Assembly (NCBI GenBank): GCA_027066935.1
Contig: JAMOMX010000216.1
Location: forward strand, 1 to 11,676
Length of the DNA: 11,676 bases
DNA from: Sulfurimonas sp.
GTDB taxonomy: Bacteria; Campylobacterota; Campylobacteria; Campylobacterales; Sulfurimonadaceae
Direction of reading: 5' to 3'
Shown: in pieces, positions 5,710 through 11,676 of the stretch
Layout of the letters: each line of letters starts with the position of its first letter
How positions within the stretch are numbered: the stretch's first letter is position 1
Notes under the pieces: generated by a model
Databases searched by the model: none
What the model was told of the DNA's origin: nothing
Seen by the model: only the letters and a program-made list of their open reading frames with translations
Position numbers and translations under genes: made by a program

Positions 5710-5907
5710 CTATGCAGAAACATTTATATTGTTTCCAATACCTGATTTATGTGCTGCTGTTTTTTGAGATTGTTCTTGAGCATCTTTAAGTGTAGAGAGA
5801 ACTTGTTGTTCTTGAACATCAATCGCCTTTTTTATTGAATCTTTTCCTGCTTGTACTGAATCCACTTCAGTTTTAACTGAAATATTTGTTGAAGATGATA
5901 CATCCAT
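5710..5907 (-). CDS. Small YjfB-like putative motility protein
   Basis: I choose ATG 5907, giving 65 residues. An upstream ATG at 5937 lies inside a TATAAT box and is unlikely to be transcribed, whereas AAAGG (5919-5915) sits seven bases before 5907. The product begins MDVSSSTNISV, continues with a helical segment (KKAIDVQEQQVLSTLKDAQEQ), and closes with G-I-G-x-N-I-N-V-S-A. This layout (MD-I/V start, one helix with D-x-Q-x-Q, G-x-N-I-x-V end) resembles the short YjfB family, annotated as putative motility proteins; the role is not established. There is no signal peptide or Cys. It is transcribed divergently from queC across about 80 bp. It is too short for a firm family call. Confidence 0.6.
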   Translation of the reverse strand: MDVSSSTNISVKTEVDSVQAGKDSIKKAIDVQEQQVLSTLKDAQEQSQKTAAHKSGIGNNINVSA

Positions 5908-5928
5908 AATAAAGCCTTTATATTGAAT

Positions 5929-5941
5929 ATTATACATTATA
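5929..5941 (-). promoter_or_regulatory. -10 elements of the small minus-strand gene
   Basis: Two TATAAT hexamers lie in tandem on the minus strand (5941-5936 and 5934-5929). Either would place the transcript start about 15-25 bases before the ATG at 5907. No clear -35 box is seen, as is usual for Campylobacterota sigma70 promoters. Confidence 0.5.
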
Positions 5942-5975
5942 TTGGTTATTTCTTTTAATCTTTATTAAAATTATA

Positions 5976-5984
5976 TGTTAAAAT
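5976..5984 (+). promoter_or_regulatory. Extended -10 promoter of queC
   Basis: TG (5976-5977), one base, then TAAAAT (5979-5984) form an extended -10. The expected transcript start is about seven bases on, at the queC ATG itself (5991). An alternative TAAAAT-like box at 5966-5971 would give a leader of about 13 bases, still without a ribosome site. Confidence 0.45.
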
Positions 5985-5990
5985 CTTTTT

Positions 5991-6665
5991 ATGAATTTAA
6001 TAAATAAAAAAGCAGTTTGTATTATGAGCGGAGGGATGGACTCAACTCTTAGTGCTTATATGATGAAAAATGATGGTTTTGAGATAGTTAGTGTTCATTT
6101 TAACTACAATCAAAGAACACAAACTAAAGAGCTAGAATGTTTTAATAATATATGTGATTGTCTTGATGTAAAAGAGCGTTATATTTTAGATTTAGATTTT
6201 TTTGAAAAATTAGGAGCTTCTGCTTTGACAGACAAAAGCATAGATGTTCCAATATCTGGGACAGAAGAAGGTGTACCAGTCACTTATGTACCTTTTAGAA
6301 ATGGTATATTTTTAAGTATGGCAGCTGCTATTGCTGAAAAAGAAGGAGCAGAGGTTATTAGTATTGGTGTAGTTGAAGAAGATGGTAGTGGTTATCCAGA
6401 TTGTAGAGATACATATATAAAAAGTATGCAACAAAGTATCAATTTAGGTACAAAAGATGAAACAAAAATTGAAATTCATATGCCACTAGTAAAATTGCAA
6501 AAAGCTCAAATAGTGCAAAAAGCTATAGAGCTAAAAGTTCCGCTTCATCTAACTTGGAGTTGTTATAAAGATGAAAACTTAGCATGTGGTGTTTGTGATA
6601 GCTGTAGACTTAGATTAAATGGCTTTAAATTAGCAGGAATAAGCGATCCAATACCTTACAAATAA
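5991..6665 (+). CDS. queC: 7-cyano-7-deazaguanine synthase
   Basis: QueC converts 7-carboxy-7-deazaguanine, with ammonia and ATP, to preQ0, the precursor of queuosine in tRNA wobble positions (and of deazapurine DNA modifications in some bacteria). The 224-residue length is normal. The PP-loop ATP-pyrophosphatase motif SGGMDST is at residues 13-19. A zinc-binding set of four cysteines is at 191, 199, 202 and 205 (TWSCY ... CGVCDSCRLR). The middle block YVPFRNGIFLSMAAAIAE is also typical. The ATG at 5991 is the only start that keeps the P-loop strand. It has no Shine-Dalgarno sequence; the preceding bases are AAATCTTTTT. The next gene follows with almost no gap. No other queuosine gene is in the window, so it is probably a standard housekeeping copy. 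Confidence 0.95.
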   Translation: MNLINKKAVCIMSGGMDSTLSAYMMKNDGFEIVSVHFNYNQRTQTKELECFNNICDCLDVKERYILDLDFFEKLGASALTDKSIDVPISGTEEGVPVTYVPFRNGIFLSMAAAIAEKEGAEVISIGVVEEDGSGYPDCRDTYIKSMQQSINLGTKDETKIEIHMPLVKLQKAQIVQKAIELKVPLHLTWSCYKDENLACGVCDSCRLRLNGFKLAGISDPIPYK

Positions 6666-6666
6666 T

Positions 6667-7176
6667 ATAAAATTTAATGAGTTAAACATAACTCATATAT
6701 GCAAACCAAAATTAAAAAATAGTTATATAAATGTTACTAAAGATGGAGTGATCCTTAAAACACCTAAAGTATCACAAAAGTACATAAATAACTTGTTAGA
6801 AGAAAAACAACATTGGATAAGAAAAAAAATTATTTATTTAGATGATAAAATTGTAGTTAATAAAGAGATTCTGGACGAAAGCAAGGCAAAAGAATATTTA
6901 AAAAAAAGAGTGGAAATATACTCAAAAAAAATGAATTTATCATTTTTAGAACTAAAATTCAGAAGGATGAAACGAAGATGGGGTAGTTGTAGTTCAAAAA
7001 AAATAATTACTTTAAACTTATACCTATATAACACACCAAAAGAGCAAATTGATTATGTAGTAGTACATGAATTGGCTCATTTAAGACACATGAATCATTC
7101 TGAAAAATTTCATAATTTAGTAAATAAATATTTCCCAAATAATGCTCAAACACACTCAAATTTCCATATTCTTTAA
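6667..7176 (+). CDS. YgjP/DUF45-type zinc metallopeptidase, non-canonical or damaged start
   Basis: The C-terminal part is clearly the YgjP-like (COG1451, M48-related) family: RRWGSCSSKKIITLNLYL, then the zinc site HELAHLRHMNH. The HExxH histidines, the Glu and a further His six residues on are all present. Reading from the GTG at 6748 gives 142 residues, but the frame is open back to 6643, and the upstream codons encode what the family has there (ITHICKPKLKNSYINVTKDG, leading into the conserved P-x-x-S ... WIRKK region). No ATG, GTG or TTG exists in that stretch. ATA 6667, two bases after the queC stop, is the best position for a coupled start; the GTG lacks a well-spaced ribosome site. The gene is either started at ATA, has lost its ATG, or makes a shortened product. 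Physiological substrates of the family are unknown. Confidence 0.72.
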   Translation: MKFNELNITHICKPKLKNSYINVTKDGVILKTPKVSQKYINNLLEEKQHWIRKKIIYLDDKIVVNKEILDESKAKEYLKKRVEIYSKKMNLSFLELKFRRMKRRWGSCSSKKIITLNLYLYNTPKEQIDYVVVHELAHLRHMNHSEKFHNLVNKYFPNNAQTHSNFHIL

Positions 7177-7246
7177 TTATTTTAAAAATAACCTAAGAAA
7201 TTTACTTAATTAATTTAGATATAAATTTCTTTAGATAATATTATAG

Positions 7247-7262
7247 ATACTTTATAAAGTAT
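7247..7262. promoter_or_regulatory. Perfect 16-bp palindrome upstream of gltB
   Basis: ATACTTTATAAAGTAT is a perfect palindrome about 65 bp before the gltB ribosome site, near AT-rich hexamers that could be its promoter (for example TATTAT and TATAGAT just upstream). It could be an operator for a dimeric regulator of nitrogen assimilation. No known consensus is recognised, and palindromes arise easily in AT-rich DNA. Confidence 0.35.
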
Positions 7263-7316
7263 GTCTACATCAAGTGCTTGAAATATTTTCAAAGATACTT
7301 AGATTAGGTAAAAAAC

Positions 7317-7325
7317 AAAGGAGAG
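7317..7325 (+). promoter_or_regulatory. gltB ribosome binding site
   Basis: AAAGGAGAG directly precedes the ATG at 7328 and fixes the start, leaving a 21-residue propeptide before the catalytic Cys22. Confidence 0.75.
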
Positions 7326-7327
7326 AT

Positions 7328-10300
7328 ATGCAACCAGAGTATTTACCAAAAAAAGAGGGTCTATATGATCCAGAGTTTGAACATGATGCTTGTGGGGTTG
7401 GTTTTGTTGCTCACTTAAAGGGTAAAGCCTCTCATAATATAGTAAAAAAAGGTATAGAGCTTTTAATAAATCTTGAGCATCGCGGTGCTGTTGGTGCTGA
7501 AAAAAACTCTGGCGATGGAGCTGGCATACTTACACAGATGCCAGATAAATTTTTACGCCGTGTACTAAAAGAGAAAAATGGTATAGAGCTTCCAGAGTTT
7601 TCTCACTATGGTGTAGGTGTAGTTTTTTTACCAAAAGATCCTGAAGCATATTCTGAGTGTAAAACTATAGTTGAAAACTGCATAGAAGAACTTGGTCAAG
7701 AATTTCTAGGTTGGAGAAAAGTTCCAACTGCAAATGATTCTTTGGGTGAGACTGTTAAATCAATAGAACCTTATGTTCATCAAGTTATTGTAAAACGAAA
7801 TATTGAGTTAGAAGATGCAGAAGCATTTGAGCGTAAACTTTTTGTTATTCGCAAATATGTACAATCACAAGTTACAGCTTCAAGTGTTCGTGGCACACAA
7901 TACTTTTATATGCCATCTATGTCATATAAAACTATCTCTTATAAAGGTCAGCTAATAACTGAGCAACTACCTTTATACTTTGCAGATATAAATGATGAAG
8001 ATTTTGAGTCAGCTATAGCTGTAGTTCATAGTCGTTTCTCTACAAATACCTTTCCATCATGGCCACTAGCACAGCCATTTCGCTATATCGCTCACAATGG
8101 AGAGATAAATACTCTAAGAGGAAATATAAACTGGATGAGGGCACGCCAGTCGATGTTAAAATCAAAACTATTTTCTGAAGATGACTTAAATAAAATCTAT
8201 CCATATCTTATAAATGAGGCAAAAGGTTCAGACTCTTCTGTTTTAGATAATGTAGTAGAACTTCTAACTCTAGCTGGCCGCTCACTTCCCCATGTAATGA
8301 TGATGATGATTCCAGAGGCTTGGAAAGATGAGGAGATGGATGAAGAGCGTCGTGCATTTTATGAATATCATGCTACATTTATGGAACCTTGGGATGGTCC
8401 TGCTTCTGTTGCATTTACAGATGGTAAAATTATAGGCGCTACACTAGATAGAAATGGGCTTCGTCCATCTCGTTATTGTCTTACAAAGGACAATATCCTT
8501 ATTATGGCATCAGAACAAGGTGCGTTAGAATTTGCACCTGAAGATATAGTTCTAAAAGGTAGAGTCCAACCTGGTAAGATGTTTTTAGCTAATTTGGAAA
8601 CTGGTCGTATCATAAGTGATGAAGAGATAAAGGTTAAAATATCACAGAGTCATGATTATGCTAAATGGGTTAAAAAACAAAAAATTAACCTTGATGATTT
8701 AACTTTAAATAAAGAGGTGAAACAACCAAACCACACAACTATACTCCAAAGACAAAAGTGTTTTGGTTATACCCAAGAGGATTTAAAAATCATACTAGCC
8801 CCTATGGCTAACACTGCATATGAAGCAACAGGGTCTATGGGTAATGACTCAGCTCTATCTGTACTATCTAGTGCATCGGTAAATCTGTTTAACTACTTTC
8901 ATCAGCTTTTTGCACAGGTGACTAACCCACCAATTGATCCTATTCGTGAAGAGTCAGTTATGTCTCTTATCTCATATATAGGTCCCCAAGGAAATCTTTT
9001 TCAAGAAGTAGATGAAGATAGAAAGTTCATAAAACTAAAATCACCAATCCTTACAAATATACAATTTGAAAAACTAAGTGGATTAAATGAATTTAACTTT
9101 AGCTCAAAAACTATACCTATTCATTTTGATGCCAAAAAACAAGGTTCAATGAAAGAATCACTTGATAGAGTTATAAAAGAAGCAAGCGATGCCGTTAGAA
9201 ATGGTACTGAAGTTATCATACTATCTACTAGGGGTATAAGTAAAAATAAAGCTGCAATTCCCTCATTATTAGCTACAAGTGCTGTTCATCATCACTTAAT
9301 TACTGAGGGAATTAGAACAAACTGTGGTTTAGTTATAGAGACTGGAGAAGCAAGAGAGATTCATCATTTTGCTACACTAATAGGTTATGGAGCAAATGCA
9401 ATAAACCCCTACTTAGCTTTTGAATCTATAGAAGATATGCGTAAACGAAAACTAATAGATGAAAATATTAGCCAAAATCAAGCAGTTCAAAACTATATTA
9501 TAGCTATTGGAAAAGGTATCTATAAAATTATGTCAAAGATGGGTATCTCTACCATTAGGTCTTATACTGGCGCACAAATATTTGAAGCAGTTGGGCTATC
9601 TCAAAACTTAGTTGATAACTACTTTAAAGGTACACCAACTCGCATTGAGGGTATAGATATAGATACTATAGAAGAAGAAACTTTGTTATGTCATAAAGTT
9701 GCATATCCAAATGAAATTATAGAAGCAAATGATTTACCTGTCGGTGGTCACTACGCTTATCGTCAAAGAGGGGAAAATCATCTTTATTCACCAGAAAATA
9801 TCTTTTTACTTCAAAACTCTACAAAAACAAATGACTATGAAGTTTATAAAAAATATGCAAAACTAATTAATGAACCTCAAGAGAAGTTTATAACTCTTCG
9901 TTCACTTCTTGATTTTAATAAGCTAGACCCAATAGATATTAATGAAGTTGAGCCTATTGAATCAATAATTACTCGTTTTGCTACAGGGGCGATGAGTTAT
10001 GGTTCTATCTCAGAAGAGGCACATACTTCACTAGCAATAGCAATGAACTCTATAGGTGCTAAAAGTAACACTGGTGAGGGCGGGGAAGATGCTTCAAGGT
10101 TTAAAACGAACAAAAATTCTAAAATTAAACAAGTTGCATCTGGTCGATTTGGTGTAACTGCCAACTATCTAGTAAACTCTGAAGAGATTCAAATAAAACT
10201 AGCTCAAGGTGCAAAACCAGGTGAAGGTGGACAACTTCCAGGTCACAAAGTAGATGAAGTTATTGGTCGCATAAGACACTCAACACCAGGTGTTGGGCTT

Positions 10301-11676
10301 ATATCTCCACCACCGCACCATGATATCTATTCTATTGAGGACTTAAAACAACTCATACATGACTTAAAAAACTCAAATACAAAAGCTCGCATAAACACTA
10401 AGTTAGTATCAGAAGTAGGAGTTGGAACAATTGCAGCTGGTGTTGCAAAAGCTCATTCAGATGTTGTGCTTATCTCTGGTTATGATGGTGGTACGGGAGC
10501 ATCTCCTCAAACTTCCATAAAACATGCTGGTCTTCCATGGGAATTAGGACTTGCTGAGACTCATCAAACACTTGTAAAAAATGGTCTTCGATCACGCATA
10601 GTAGTTCAAACTGATGGTCAATTAAGAACTGGTCGTGATATTGCGATAGCTACACTACTTGGTGCTGAAGAGTGGGGTATTGCTACATCTGCATTAGTGG
10701 TAAGTGGCTGTATAATGATGCGTAAATGTCATCTAAATACTTGCCCTGTTGGAATCGCTACACAAGATAAAGATTTAAGAGCAAAATACAATGGAAAAGC
10801 TGAACATATTGTAAATTATATTAAATTTATCGCTACTGAACTTCGTGAAATTATGGCAGAACTAGGTTTTAAAACTATAGATGAGATGGTAGGTCGTACA
10901 GATAAGTTAAAAGCTAGAGATGGTATAAAACATTACAAAGCTAAACAGCTTCAGCTAAAAAGACTACTCCATAAAGTTCATCTAAGATCAGATGATACAT
11001 CATACAAAACTACACAACAAGATCATGGATTAGATATAGCACTCGATAATGAACTTATTGAGATTGCAAAGCCAGCTTTACAAAGTGGTAAAAAAATAAA
11101 AGCAGATATAAAACTTAGAAATATCAACCGTACAGTAGGGACTATGCTCTCAGCTGAAATGACCCGTAAATACGGAGAAAATGGGCTTGAGGATGATACT
11201 ATTTACTTTAAAGCAACAGGTAGTTGTGGTCAGAGTTTTGGTGCTTTTGTAAATAGTGGTATCACTTTTGAGGTAGAGGGTGACGCAAATGATTATTTTG
11301 GAAAAGGTCTATGTGGAGGTAAGCTTATACTTTATCCACCAAAAAATGCGACATATGAAGCAAATGAGAATGTAATCTTAGGAAATGTATCTTTTTATGG
11401 TGCTACAAGTGGTGAGTCATATATATATGGTCTTGCAGGTGAGCGTTTTTGTGTGCGTAACTCAGGTGCTAAAGTTGTTGTTGGTGCTATTGGTGATCAT
11501 GGTTGCGAGTATATGACTGGCGGTAGAGTTGTAATACTTGATGGAATTGGCAAAAATTTTGCAGCTGGAATGAGTGGCGGGATTGCATATATATATGATA
11601 AAGATAAATCTCTTGCGCTAAGGATCAACAAGCAAAGTGTTGATCTTGATGTTATTGAGAGTGCAACTGATGAGAT
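7328..11676 (+). CDS. gltB: Glutamate synthase large subunit (3' end beyond window)
   Basis: The enzyme makes two glutamates from glutamine and 2-oxoglutarate, with electrons supplied by a small subunit (GltD, not in the window). The frame runs 1449 codons without a stop to the right edge; the family is about 1450-1520 residues, so only the last part is missing. The N-terminal class II glutaminase domain has catalytic Cys22 in EHDACGVGF, implying removal of a 21-residue propeptide. Further signatures are HRGAVGAEKNSGDGAG, HSRFSTNTFPSWPLAQPFR and HNGEINT. The FMN/synthase domain shows GAMSYGSISEEAH and NTGEGGED (about 890-920). The 3Fe-4S cluster motif C-x5-C-x4-C is at residues 1128, 1134 and 1139. 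The C-terminal GXGXG beta-helix domain begins near 1297. It has its own ribosome site and a 150-bp upstream gap, so it probably begins a transcription unit. Confidence 0.96.
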   Translation, partial: MQPEYLPKKEGLYDPEFEHDACGVGFVAHLKGKASHNIVKKGIELLINLEHRGAVGAEKNSGDGAGILTQMPDKFLRRVLKEKNGIELPEFSHYGVGVVFLPKDPEAYSECKTIVENCIEELGQEFLGWRKVPTANDSLGETVKSIEPYVHQVIVKRNIELEDAEAFERKLFVIRKYVQSQVTASSVRGTQYFYMPSMSYKTISYKGQLITEQLPLYFADINDEDFESAIAVVHSRFSTNTFPSWPLAQPFRYIAHNGEINTLRGNINWMRARQSMLKSKLFSEDDLNKIYPYLINEAKGSDSSVLDNVVELLTLAGRSLPHVMMMMIPEAWKDEEMDEERRAFYEYHATFMEPWDGPASVAFTDGKIIGATLDRNGLRPSRYCLTKDNILIMASEQGALEFAPEDIVLKGRVQPGKMFLANLETGRIISDEEIKVKISQSHDYAKWVKKQKINLDDLTLNKEVKQPNHTTILQRQKCFGYTQEDLKIILAPMANTAYEATGSMGNDSALSVLSSASVNLFNYFHQLFAQVTNPPIDPIREESVMSLISYIGPQGNLFQEVDEDRKFIKLKSPILTNIQFEKLSGLNEFNFSSKTIPIHFDAKKQGSMKESLDRVIKEASDAVRNGTEVIILSTRGISKNKAAIPSLLATSAVHHHLITEGIRTNCGLVIETGEAREIHHFATLIGYGANAINPYLAFESIEDMRKRKLIDENISQNQAVQNYIIAIGKGIYKIMSKMGISTIRSYTGAQIFEAVGLSQNLVDNYFKGTPTRIEGIDIDTIEEETLLCHKVAYPNEIIEANDLPVGGHYAYRQRGENHLYSPENIFLLQNSTKTNDYEVYKKYAKLINEPQEKFITLRSLLDFNKLDPIDINEVEPIESIITRFATGAMSYGSISEEAHTSLAIAMNSIGAKSNTGEGGEDASRFKTNKNSKIKQVASGRFGVTANYLVNSEEIQIKLAQGAKPGEGGQLPGHKVDEVIGRIRHSTPGVGLISPPPHHDIYSIEDLKQLIHDLKNSNTKARINTKLVSEVGVGTIAAGVAKAHSDVVLISGYDGGTGASPQTSIKHAGLPWELGLAETHQTLVKNGLRSRIVVQTDGQLRTGRDIAIATLLGAEEWGIATSALVVSGCIMMRKCHLNTCPVGIATQDKDLRAKYNGKAEHIVNYIKFIATELREIMAELGFKTIDEMVGRTDKLKARDGIKHYKAKQLQLKRLLHKVHLRSDDTSYKTTQQDHGLDIALDNELIEIAKPALQSGKKIKADIKLRNINRTVGTMLSAEMTRKYGENGLEDDTIYFKATGSCGQSFGAFVNSGITFEVEGDANDYFGKGLCGGKLILYPPKNATYEANENVILGNVSFYGATSGESYIYGLAGERFCVRNSGAKVVVGAIGDHGCEYMTGGRVVILDGIGKNFAAGMSGGIAYIYDKDKSLALRINKQSVDLDVIESATDE

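Noticed and set aside
6834..7034. Minus-strand open frame of 66 codons
   Set aside because: Antisense of the conserved metallopeptidase region.

Overview
The window is AT-rich, with short intergenic gaps, AAGGAG-type ribosome binding sites and core genes (queC, gltB) whose sequence style suggests a Campylobacterota member, perhaps near Sulfurimonas. That placement is an inference from reading; no search was run.

Positions 1-2078 are a mobile region. The left edge holds the C-terminal end of an IS630-family transposase (plus strand). It abuts, and appears to have cut into, a small lipoprotein gene on the minus strand. Upstream of that gene lies a structured site, 602-674, with the architecture of an integron attC: a perfect 13-bp stem, a short variable loop and outer R''/R' core boxes. 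The next minus-strand gene encodes a lipoprotein with seven repeats of about 57 residues, predicted to form a seven-bladed beta-propeller. It is bracketed by this attC and by GTTATATGC at 2079-2071, the exact complement of the attC's R'' box. This fits a complete integron gene cassette of about 1470 bp (609-2078). No integrase gene is visible, so this may be an integrase-less attC cluster or the distal end of an array.

Positions 2079-2663 have no convincing gene but carry a cluster of the heptamer GTTATTT/AAATAAC and several hairpins. A plus-strand block follows at 2664-5489: a membrane-anchored zinc-ribbon protein with no ATG/GTG/TTG start, a cytosolic 5'-nucleotidase of the NT5C1-like family, a small protein resembling a family often labelled 'N-acetylglutamate synthase', and an overlapping polytopic membrane protein. 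These genes look accessory; no shared pathway is evident.

From about 5700 the window looks like stable chromosome. It holds a small YjfB-like protein divergent from queC (queuosine precursor synthesis), a YgjP/DUF45-type metallopeptidase just after queC with no canonical start codon in its full-length frame, and gltB (glutamate synthase large subunit), which runs off the right edge nearly complete. The queC promoter appears to lie so close to its ATG that the transcript may be leaderless.
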